Below are positions 52,312 through 60,829 of a DNA stretch of 64,000 nt, one piece after another. Origin of the DNA: CAYUPI01 sp964446585 (lineage in GTDB: Bacteria > Verrucomicrobiota > Verrucomicrobiia > Limisphaerales > UBA8199); the NCBI GenBank assembly GCA_964446585.1, contig CAYUPI010000023.1:17344-81343 (forward strand), written 5' to 3'. Every line of letters begins with the position of its first letter. Positions within the stretch are counted from its first letter, which is position 1. The notes under the pieces were generated by a model, which saw only the letters and a program-made list of their open reading frames with translations, made no database searches and was not told where the DNA came from. Position numbers and translations under genes: made by a program.

Positions 52312-52691
52312 GCGCTGAAACTTTCACCACACGAACAACTGGTGGCGGCGTTAGGGTTCTTCACCTTGAACCCCCCATCGAGCGCGTCCAGATAATCCAA
52401 CTCGCTGCCGGTCACGTAGAGCGCGCTCTTGGGATCGACGACGACCCGGACGCCGGCAGTTTCGACCAGGATATCGCGGTTGGCCGGGCCGTCCTGCAAA
52501 TCCATTTTATATTGCAGGCCGGAGCAACCGCCGCCCACCACGGCCACGCGAAGCACTCCGCCAGGGCGCCCTTGTCGGGCGAGCAGCGAGCTGACTTTCT
52601 GCGCCGCGCTCGGCGTCAGTTTGACCAGCCTTTCATCGCCGGTGCGGTAAGTGGGCGCGCCGACGGGTTTGTTGCTCGTGTTAGCGATCAT
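52308..52691 (-). CDS. iron-sulfur assembly protein, IscA/HesB/ErpA family
   Basis: 127 residues, usual length. VKLTPSAAQKVSSLLARQGR, then VAVVGGGCSGLQYKMDLQDG (first Cys) and the C-terminal SCSCGESFSA (two Cys) make the three-Cys A-type carrier pattern. A 15-residue N-terminal extension (MIANTSNKPVGAPTYRTG) is present. It should carry Fe-S clusters or iron. The gene is directly upstream of hscB. Together with the sufB/sufC locus this shows mixed Isc and Suf elements. Confidence 0.9.
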   Translation of the reverse strand: MIANTSNKPVGAPTYRTGDERLVKLTPSAAQKVSSLLARQGRPGGVLRVAVVGGGCSGLQYKMDLQDGPANRDILVETAGVRVVVDPKSALYVTGSELDYLDALDGGFKVKNPNAATSCSCGESFSA

Positions 52692-52810
52692 GGTCCATTC
52701 AGCGCAACCTAAATGGTCACGTGACGCGCGTCAACGCGCGGCAAGGCACCGCGGTGGTCCCGAGCGCAGCTCAAATTGTACGCAGTAGAGCAATTGCGTG
52801 GTTTCTTCCC

Positions 52811-52944
52811 CCCTCACCCCTGCCCTTTCCCTCGGGGAGAGGGTGAGCCATCCCCCGCGCTGGAATATGTTCGACGCGTGCGACTAGCGCACAACCTGGC
52901 GCAAATTCTCCCTCTCCCTCGGGGAGAGGGCAGGGGTGAGGGGG
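52811..52944. repeat. facing pair of CTCGGGGAGAGGG-type palindromic repeats
   Basis: CCCTCACCCCTGCCCTTTCC… at 52811-52847 and CTCCCTCTCCCTCGGGGAGA… at 52908-52944 are inverted copies of the widely dispersed 'GAGAGGGCAGGGGTGAGGG' repeat, and each has its own internal palindrome. No gene in 52692-53007. Confidence 0.75.
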
Positions 52945-53007
52945 CACAGTGCAGCGGACACGCCATAAGTGCAGAAAATGGAATACTCGCCCAGACCGTC
53001 TTTGGTG

Positions 53008-53913
53008 TTAGGCTGCACCTTTGCGCAGCTCTTCCAGCTCTTCTGGCGTTTTGGGCCAGTCTTTCTTCAGCAGCAACGAAAGCGAGCGGTCGGCGAGCAG
53101 CCGGCCACCGGTCTGGCACGCAGGGCAGTAGTTCGTCTCGTTGTCGGCATAGCGGATTCGCTGCACTTTGGCGCCACAGACAGGGCACGGCTGGCCGAAC
53201 TTGCCATGCACGGCCATCTCCGGTCGGAAAGCAGTCACATTCTCGGGAAATGCATCGCCGACCTGCCGGCGTAACAGGTCAATCCACTCGGCAAGGGTCT
53301 GCTGAGTAGCTCGATGGAGAGCTTGAATCTGCTCGGGCGACAGCTTTTGCGTCAGCGCAATCGGCGAGAGACGGGCACGATGCAGGATTTCATCCGAAGA
53401 GGCATTACCAATACCGCTGAACAGCCGGGGATCGGTCAATGCGCGCTTGAGCGTGTGGTTGCGCCGGGTGAGCGCCTGGGCGAAGGCATCGAGACTGCAG
53501 CCGACGACTTCGAGTCCGCCTGGATCCAGGTCGCGCAGGGCCGCCTCGCCCTGAACCAGGTGGAGCGAGGCGCGTTTCTTTGTTCCTGCCTCGGTGAGCA
53601 GCAGCGTGCCGTTCGGAAAATCAAAGGCGGCCAGCCTCACCTTGCCTGCCAGCTTCACGCCCGGCTCGCGCCAATGCAGCCTCCCGGCAATCATCAGGTG
53701 CAAGACGAGCCACAGGCCGTCCTCCAGACCGAAGACGATTCGCTTCCCGATGCGCCTCAATGCCGTAACCTTGCGGTCATTGACGCTTGCCAGCGAAGGC
53801 AATGCCGTTCTCAGCAGAAACGGGCTTGCGACGCGGACCTGCTTCAGAGGCCGGTCCAGAACCCGGCGCTCGAGTGCCTCCAGATAAATGGTGATGTCGG
53901 GCAGTTCAGGCAC
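53008..53913 (-). CDS. mutM: formamidopyrimidine-DNA glycosylase (MutM/Fpg family)
   Basis: 301 residues starting MPELPDITIYLEALERR, which gives the catalytic N-terminal Pro and adjacent Glu. The helix-two-turn-helix region ALTDPRLFSGIGNASSDEIL and the C-terminal zinc finger (CPVCG...YCPAC) are intact. It removes oxidised purines such as 8-oxoguanine and nicks the strand. It could also be a Nei-type endonuclease VIII, but the PELPD start and RLFSGIGN fit Fpg better. Confidence 0.9.
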   Translation of the reverse strand: MPELPDITIYLEALERRVLDRPLKQVRVASPFLLRTALPSLASVNDRKVTALRRIGKRIVFGLEDGLWLVLHLMIAGRLHWREPGVKLAGKVRLAAFDFPNGTLLLTEAGTKKRASLHLVQGEAALRDLDPGGLEVVGCSLDAFAQALTRRNHTLKRALTDPRLFSGIGNASSDEILHRARLSPIALTQKLSPEQIQALHRATQQTLAEWIDLLRRQVGDAFPENVTAFRPEMAVHGKFGQPCPVCGAKVQRIRYADNETNYCPACQTGGRLLADRSLSLLLKKDWPKTPEELEELRKGAA

Positions 53914-53929
53914 GCATTGAAGCTAACGA

Positions 53930-54211
53930 TTGGCTTCGGATTACGCGAGTCCTGGGCCACGGCACCGGTTCCTGGTTGTCGAGCCGGACACGTTGAGCCG
54001 GGACGAGGTCGGCGCGGTCTTCAGGCACTTGCAACGGCGGCTGAGGTACCGGCTGCATTGCACCGCTGAACAGACTTTCGAAACGCGGCTGAAGGCCGGG
54101 CTCGAAGTGTTCGGTTGTGACCCGAAAGTGTTCACGTACTCGCAGCTTGTGAGAGTGCCAGGGGCGTGGAGGGAGGGGAAACTGCAGAGGTTGATTTGGT
54201 TGAGGGAGTAA
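53930..54211 (+). pseudogene. C-terminal fragment of a primase/Prim-Pol-like protein
   Basis: From a TTG 53930, 93 residues. RHRFLVVEPDTLSRDEVGAV, then FRHLQRRLRYRLHCTAEQ, and the end FGCDPKVFTYSQLVRVPGAW, then REGKLQRLIWLRE closely resemble the C-terminus of Verrucomicrobial primase-like proteins. The usual TAGKSLHAWF-type middle is missing, so the piece has an internal deletion as well. No start or catalytic site. Paired with the ATPase fragment at 55024. Confidence 0.6.
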
Positions 54212-54337
54212 AACGTAAAACGTAAAGCGTAATAGGAAACGACGGATGGAACCGCTAATGGGCGCTGATTAACGCTAATAGGAAGACGGAAGACACGAAT
54301 GAAAAATTTTAGCGAAGAGGCGCAGAGATACGCAGAG

Positions 54338-55000
54338 CTATTGGGGCGGGGATTTGGGGAGGAGCTCTGGGGCGAGGACTCTCAGCGCATTTGTGGTCAT
54401 TTCGCGTACGTCGCTGTTTGGGTCGGAAAGTGCCGTCGTAAGGTCTGGAATAGCTGGCGCTGCGTTTGTCCCGAGAGAAGCAAGACGCTCTGCGGCTATC
54501 CTGCGCACGAGCCAGTGGCGGTTTGTCAGGGCCTGCCGGATAGGCGGCACGCCCCCTGGACCAATGATCGAAAGCACCCGGACAGATATGTCAGCCTGCC
54601 ACTCTGTGCCGTTGGCAATCAGCTCGAGGAGTGCTGGTACGGCGCCAACAGCGTTGGTTCCGGCGAGTTCGAAAGCTTGGATCGCGTACAGATCATGGTC
54701 GCGGACCGTCATACGCACAATGAAATTCCTAATTGTGTCGTTGTCGCGGACGAACGCAGGCATTCGGGCGAGCACGGTGCCGCGGCGCAGCCAGCGAATC
54801 AACGTCGGTATCGAGTTTGGGGCCATTATGGAGATAGCGTCGCGTGCGCCGTAGTTATTCTGATTTTGATTATAGATTTTCATCCATTGCTCAAGTGTGC
54901 GGCCATTGTAGCGGGGCTCCGGATTGCGGTTCAGGAGCGTGGCTATAGCTGCAGCCAAGATCACGGCTCCGATGAAGATGTACGCGGCTCGCCTGGCCAT
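54338..55000 (-). CDS. HEAT-repeat membrane-anchored protein
   Basis: 220 residues from ATG 55000 (MARRAAYIFIGAVILAAAIA, a signal-anchor); the frame opens at 55042. The rest is built of HEAT helices: RDAISIMAPNSIPTLIRWLR, GTNAVGAVPALLELIANGTE, SIIGPGGVPPIRQALTNRHW, LVRRIAAERLASLGTNAAPA, DLTTALSDPNSDVREMTTNA. This is a protein-interaction scaffold. It lies between the two replication-gene fragments. Confidence 0.75.
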   Translation of the reverse strand: MARRAAYIFIGAVILAAAIATLLNRNPEPRYNGRTLEQWMKIYNQNQNNYGARDAISIMAPNSIPTLIRWLRRGTVLARMPAFVRDNDTIRNFIVRMTVRDHDLYAIQAFELAGTNAVGAVPALLELIANGTEWQADISVRVLSIIGPGGVPPIRQALTNRHWLVRRIAAERLASLGTNAAPAIPDLTTALSDPNSDVREMTTNALRVLAPELLPKSPPQ

Positions 55001-55023
55001 AGGTTGAGCGTGGTCCTTTCGAA

Positions 55024-55272
55024 ATGAATTCTCAACCCACAACGATCGACCAGGTGGATATCGCGGTGGACCTGGGGGCGGTGCCGGCGCCTTTGCCGGA
55101 AATTCTGAATCTCAGGCAATTGGTGGAAGCGGCTCCTGCTCCTCCGCCGCAAATCATCGAGGGAGTGTTGCACCAGGGGTGCAAGATGATCCTCGGTGGC
55201 ACCAGCAAGAGCAACAAGTCGTTGTGCCTGCTTGACCTGGCCGTGAGCGTGGCCAGTGGCCAGCGGTGGTGA
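55024..55272 (+). pseudogene. N-terminal fragment of a RepA-like AAA ATPase
   Basis: 82 residues from ATG 55024. LNLRQLVEAAPAPPPQIIEG, then VLHQGCKMILGGTSKSNKSL, and CLLDLAVSVASGQRW before an early TGA. GGTSKSNKS is the Walker A of RepA/AAA_25-type ATPases, which normally exceed 250 residues. The stop comes immediately after SGQRW, where relatives continue with GxxC…VLYLNxE (Walker B). It ends 17 bases before the purB stop. Truncated. Confidence 0.75.
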
Positions 55273-55288
55273 GGCCACGTTGCGGTCG

Positions 55289-56605
<1,317 letters not shown>

Positions 56606-56789
56606 GGAGCGAATCTAGAACAAAACTCTGCGGGGGTAAAAGGGTTAAAAGCGGCGGCGACGACCTTAGAGTGTTAGAGTGTTACCGATGTCTTGACCAG
56701 GTCGCTGCGGTCAAGGTTCCATACATAGGTAACACAAATGGTTCAACACATGGGCCGCACTTGCGAGATGGTTCTGGATAAGCTGCCCG

Positions 56790-57094
56790 ATGCTGTGGAA
56801 ACTAGTAGAGCCGACCAACCAAAGAACAGAATTTGTATTGGAAGAGATTAAAACAGATAACTTTGGGGAGCTGTGCCGGGAATACGGTTTCACCAGCAAG
56901 ACCAGGCACCGGTGGAGAGTACGCTTCTGGGAACATGGTTTGAGCGGGCTGAGCGAGTTGTCGCGGCGGCCCAAGAGCAGCCCCAACAGTCTCGATCAGT
57001 GTGTTGTGCGGGATTGTCAGGCTCAAGCAGAGGTATCGTTACTGGGGACCCCGCAAGATCCGCAATCGGAGGAGCGCACCTTGAGATTTCAACG
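56790..57094 (+). pseudogene. IS481-type transposase N-terminal fragment, frameshifted
   Basis: MLWKLVEPTNQRTEFVLEEI begins a HTH region (FGELCREYGFTSKTRHRWRV, then FWEHGLSGLSELSRRPKSSP) that matches the IS481 pattern 'MPWKE...R..F...A..FsELCReyGIS..Tgykwl.Ry...G..GL.drSrrP'. Near 57010 the frame is lost: the continuation IVRLKQRYRYWGPRKIRN appears in another frame up to a stop at about 57094. The DDE domain is absent. In 56606-56789 I see nothing. Confidence 0.65.
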
Positions 57095-57272
57095 AGCCCA
57101 ACCTCGCGCGGGAAGGAGGCAGCGTGAAAGGATGCGACGCTTTGGAAATTGGATCCATCTCCTGGGGTTAAAAAGGATGAAGCGACAGCAATGTCACGGC
57201 GTAAAGGCGTTACCTATTTCTTCACCCAGCCGTGGAAATGCGGAGGGCAGAATGGAGAGGGGGGAGTAGGAA

Positions 57273-57692
57273 ATGAGAAGCGTCCTGACGATCACTACTG
57301 AGGCGATTTCCGAGTGCGCCCTGCTGGGGCAGCGGCAAATGTCGGAAGGCATGGGCGCCGTAGTCTATTTCTTGGGTGTCGTGCGCGGAACGGAGGAGGG
57401 AGCAGCCATCAGCGCCATCGAGTACGAAGCATTCCAAAAAATGGCCGAGCACCAATTCAATTTGCTGTTCGCTGAGATGGCGAAACGCTGGCCGCTCGAG
57501 TCGGTGCGGCTCGTACATCGAGTGGGCGTGGTGCCCGTCAATGAACCGTCCCTCTGGGTGGAAGTGGTGGCTCCGCACAGGCAGGAAGCCTTTGCCGCCT
57601 GCCAATGGCTCATCGACGAAATGAAACGCGTCGTCCCTATCTGGAAAAAACTTCTGAATAAATCCCAAGCCCCAAAACTCAAATCCCAATAA
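57273..57692 (+). CDS. moaE: molybdopterin synthase catalytic subunit MoaE
   Basis: 139 residues. AVVYFLGVVRGTEEGAAISA, IEYEAFQKMAEHQFNLLFAE, VRLVHRVGVVPVNEPSLWVE and HRQEAFAACQWLIDEMKRVV, then PIWKK, which holds the conserved Lys, make up MoaE. It converts precursor Z to molybdopterin with MoaD. No moaD is in the window. The end is extended by a Ser/Gln-Lys tail derived from the intergenic repeat that follows. Confidence 0.9.
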   Translation: MRSVLTITTEAISECALLGQRQMSEGMGAVVYFLGVVRGTEEGAAISAIEYEAFQKMAEHQFNLLFAEMAKRWPLESVRLVHRVGVVPVNEPSLWVEVVAPHRQEAFAACQWLIDEMKRVVPIWKKLLNKSQAPKLKSQ

Positions 57693-57828
57693 AATCCCAA
57701 GCGCCAAGAACCAAGCCGCTCCTCATATTGATCGGCATTGGCGCTTGAGCGGTCGCAGGTTGGGTTTGAGATTTGGAAATTGGAGTTTGGTTGGAGTTTG
57801 GTTCTTGGATTTTGGAATTTCCGAAGGT
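57660..57828. repeat. AATCCCAA/TTGGGATT-type intergenic repeats
   Basis: Runs of AAATCCCAAG… (57660-57710) face GGTTTGAGATTTGGAAATTG… (57763-57810) in the other orientation. This resembles the dispersed repeats of the 43-kb and 50-kb intervals and supplies the last codons of moaE. Confidence 0.55.
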
Positions 57829-57904
57829 TGGTGGGCGCTGAGGGACTCGAACCCCCGACCTACTCGGTGTAAACGAGACGCGCTAACCACTGCGCCAAGC
57901 GCCC
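57829..57904 (-). tRNA. tRNA-Val (anticodon TAC)
   Basis: The reverse strand reads GGGCGCTTGGCGCAGTGGTT…, with acceptor GGGCGCT/AGCGCCC, anticodon stem CTCG/CGAG around TTTACAC, T arm CGGGGGTTCGAGTCCCT-like, and a 3' CCA. TAC reads GTA (and wobble) valine codons. 76 bases including CCA. Confidence 0.9.
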
Positions 57905-58091
57905 CACCAGCCCGGAAGCATAAGCGACAGAATGGCGAAAGACAATCGAGAAAGCCCCGCGAACGCCTTCAGTAACTGCCCGGCAATTCGCTTTTACGCA
58001 GAAAGTCGACGCTCTACTATCTGGCGCAAATGGAGCACGCCGACATAGTGACGATGAGTGAGCTGCTTTTGCCGGCGACTAGATTTCAAAC

Positions 58092-58931
58092 ATGCCAGAT
58101 CCGGTGACGACATTTGGCCCGTACCGGTTATTGGCTCGGTTGGGCAAAGGAGCGACCAGCGAGCTCTATCGCGCGACCCGCGGGCCTGACACGCATGAGA
58201 TCGCACTCAAGATCCTTCTGCCGGCCGCAATCGAAGATGGCGAATGGCTGCGGCGATTCGAGCGCGAGGCGCACGTGATGCGCCGATTGCAGCATCCGAA
58301 TATTATCACCTGGCTTGATTTCGGGGAATTTGAGGGTCGTTGGTTCCTGGCCATGGAGTTCGTGCAGGGTCGCGGGGGTCGATCGCTGGTGGGCGGGCAT
58401 CCGAAGGCGGCCTCGCTTGCGCGACTTGGGGCACAAATAGCAAGTGGCCTGCTGGCGGCACATGCCCAAGGTCTCATCCATCGCGATTTGAAGCCGGAGA
58501 ACCTCGTCGTGACTAAGGACGGCATTGTTAAGATCCTCGACTTCGGGCTCGCCCGGCCGACTCAGCCCGATGCCAGGGATTTTCCGGAACACCTGGCTCG
58601 TCTAACCGCAACTGGCATGCTCGTGGGAACACCGCGTTATATGTCACCTGAACAAGTGCGGGGCGAACCCTTAACACCGGCAACAGATCTGTTCTGCCTC
58701 GGACTGTGTCTGTTCGAGATCGCCACTGGCCGGCATCCTTTCGCATCGGATTTTCACCGTGAAGTGATGGCCGGCATCGTGGAAACCCCGACGCCGCCGC
58801 TCAAGCGATGGCGTCCAGACCTAACCGCAGCTTTGATCGGCCTTGTCGAAGAGCTCCTTGCGAAACAACCGTCCGCGAGGCCCTCGGCGGACGTAACTTT
58901 TCAACGTTTCAAAACAATGTGCCAACACTGA
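58092..58931 (+). CDS. serine/threonine protein kinase, kinase domain only
   Basis: 279 residues, all kinase. G-loop LLARLGKGATSELYRATRGP (about 14-32), Lys 40 in EIALKILLP, HRDLKPENLVV (130-140), DFGLARP (150-) and SPEQVRGEPLTPATDLFCLG are intact, so it is predicted active. No transmembrane or PASTA/sensor domain follows. Hanks-type kinases in this phylum are numerous, and partners are usually unknown. The beta-lactamase-family gene starts 83 bases on in the same direction. Confidence 0.9.
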   Translation: MPDPVTTFGPYRLLARLGKGATSELYRATRGPDTHEIALKILLPAAIEDGEWLRRFEREAHVMRRLQHPNIITWLDFGEFEGRWFLAMEFVQGRGGRSLVGGHPKAASLARLGAQIASGLLAAHAQGLIHRDLKPENLVVTKDGIVKILDFGLARPTQPDARDFPEHLARLTATGMLVGTPRYMSPEQVRGEPLTPATDLFCLGLCLFEIATGRHPFASDFHREVMAGIVETPTPPLKRWRPDLTAALIGLVEELLAKQPSARPSADVTFQRFKTMCQH

Positions 58932-59014
58932 CTGGAACGCCAGTTGGGCAGGTTGGCGCCGGCCAAGGACTGGCTGGAGAAGTCATTCCCCGATCGATCA
59001 AGGTTATTGACACT

Positions 59015-60484
59015 ATGAATAGCTCAGATCCCACTCATCGATGGAACCAATACGGCTGGTTCTGCGCATTCCAGTACAGGCGCGGCATTTTCTCGCTCCT
59101 TGTTGCCGCTCTTTCTCTGTCCCTGGCGGGAGCGGCCCCTCAATTACCATCCACTACACCCGGCAAGGTGCTTGTGGGTTATCTCGAAGCTTTGAATTCC
59201 GGGAACAAGGACAAGCTCGAAGCATTCATTAAGGCGCATCGGCCGAATCGGCCTGACGCTCTGGATCGCATGCTCGACCTGCGGTGGAATATCGGCGGGC
59301 TCGATCTGTATTTGATCGAGTCATCGCAAGCGCTGAGCATCCAGGCCGTGGTTCGTGAACGCGAAGGCAACGAAAGGTATAACCGAATGTCGGTGAGCGT
59401 GAACGGTGGTGATCCGGCGGTGATCACCAACATCAGCCTGGCGGTGATTCCCCCACCGGCCGGCGCGCCAGTTCCCGAGCGGCTGACCCAACGGGCGGCG
59501 GTCGCGGCGTGGGAAGCCGAAATCGATAAAGCCGCTTCCGCCGGGAAGTTCTCCGGCGTGTGGTTGTGGGCCAAAAACGGGGAGGCGATCACGTCGGGCG
59601 CCAGGGGCAAGGCGGATCGCGAGAGGGGAATCGACAACACGCTCAACACGCGGTTCCGCATCGGTTCGATGAACAAAATGTTCACGGCGGTAGCGACGCT
59701 TCAGTTGGTCGAACGTGGCAAACTGTCGCTGGACGATACGATCGGCAAGATCCTGCCCGATTATCCGAACACCAATGTGGCGTCCAAGGTGAAGGTCCGG
59801 CACCTGTTGTCGCACACGGGCGGCACGGGTGACATTTTCGGTCCGAAGTTCGAGGCGCATCGGCTCGAATTGAAGACGCTTCAGGATTACGTGAAGCTGT
59901 ACGGTGAGCGCGACCTCCAGTTCGAGCCCGGCACCAAGTGGGAATACTCCAACTACGGATTCCTGCTGCTGGGCGTGCTGATCGAGAAGGTCTCGGGGAA
60001 GTCGTACTACGACTTCGTGGCCGAGAACATCTACAAAGTGGCCGGCATGACCAACTCGGGGTCCGAGCCGGAAAGCGTGGAGGTGGCCAACCGGAGCAAG
60101 GGCTACATGCGGGATCAATTTGAAACGGTTTCCAACGAACCGACGCTGCCCTGGCGCGGAACCTCGGCGGGCGGCGGTTACACGACGGCGGGTGATCTGA
60201 TGAAATTTGCCGGCGCGCTAATGTCGAACAAACTATTGAAGGCCGAGACGCTGGCCGAGGCGACGCGTGCGCAATTCACTACAGGAGACTACGGCTTCGG
60301 ATTCCAGATCGGGCGGCCGGACGAGGCGCGGACCTACGGCCACGGCGGCGGGGCTCCGGGAATGAACGGGATTCTGCGCGTGTATCCGGAGTCGGGCGAG
60401 TCGGTGATCGTGTTGTGCAACCTGGATAGTCCTTCGGCTTCGCGGATGGGAGACTGGCTGCACGCGCGTATGCCGCTCAAGTAG
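59015..60484 (+). CDS. serine hydrolase of the beta-lactamase/PBP family
   Basis: About 489 residues from ATG 59015, the start that fits the signal peptide (GIFSLLVAALSLSLAGAAPQ); the frame is open back to 58808. A 130-residue N-terminal domain precedes the beta-lactamase fold. The active-site motifs are SMNK (Ser about 218), YSN (about 311) and HGGG (about 443). Such proteins are class C-like peptidases or esterases; the family includes cell wall carboxypeptidases. The extra N-domain may bind substrate. Confidence 0.85.
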   Translation: MNSSDPTHRWNQYGWFCAFQYRRGIFSLLVAALSLSLAGAAPQLPSTTPGKVLVGYLEALNSGNKDKLEAFIKAHRPNRPDALDRMLDLRWNIGGLDLYLIESSQALSIQAVVREREGNERYNRMSVSVNGGDPAVITNISLAVIPPPAGAPVPERLTQRAAVAAWEAEIDKAASAGKFSGVWLWAKNGEAITSGARGKADRERGIDNTLNTRFRIGSMNKMFTAVATLQLVERGKLSLDDTIGKILPDYPNTNVASKVKVRHLLSHTGGTGDIFGPKFEAHRLELKTLQDYVKLYGERDLQFEPGTKWEYSNYGFLLLGVLIEKVSGKSYYDFVAENIYKVAGMTNSGSEPESVEVANRSKGYMRDQFETVSNEPTLPWRGTSAGGGYTTAGDLMKFAGALMSNKLLKAETLAEATRAQFTTGDYGFGFQIGRPDEARTYGHGGGAPGMNGILRVYPESGESVIVLCNLDSPSASRMGDWLHARMPLK

Positions 60485-60697
60485 TTCTGTCAGGCGCTGC
60501 GGCTCGACTGAACCGAGTCCGGCGACCTGCGGTACCTGGCTTGCGACTCCGCTTGCGACTTGCGCTCCGCAGGCTTGAGCGGTAGAACTCGACTTGTGAT
60601 TAACCGTAATGCTGGTGGAGGTGGCAGTTTGGTTGCGCGTCCGCCAGCATTCATGCCATCTATCGGTTTATCAGTCGCCGGCCAGGACCGTCCAGGA

Positions 60698-60820
60698 GTT
60701 ACTGTGACCCTCGAAGTTGACGTCAAGGTGCCGACCGAAGCCACCGACCAACTCGTCCGCATCGTCACCGAAAACAGCCGCACCCTCAAATTCGAATCCC
60801 ACGGCTTCGAGCTTGAATAA
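60698..60820 (+). pseudogene. C-terminal remnant of a DUF499 ATPase gene
   Basis: The frame ends VTVTLEVDVKVPTEATDQLV then RIVTENSRTLKFESHGFELE before the stop at 60820. That is the pattern of the C-terminus of DUF499 proteins ('VRTVTENCRTLKFxSHGFE'), which are large ATPases of defence islands. The rest of 60485-60697 shows no further coding sequence of that gene. It ends 9 bases before the KAP gene. Confidence 0.5.
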
Positions 60821-60829
60821 CCAGCCCAG

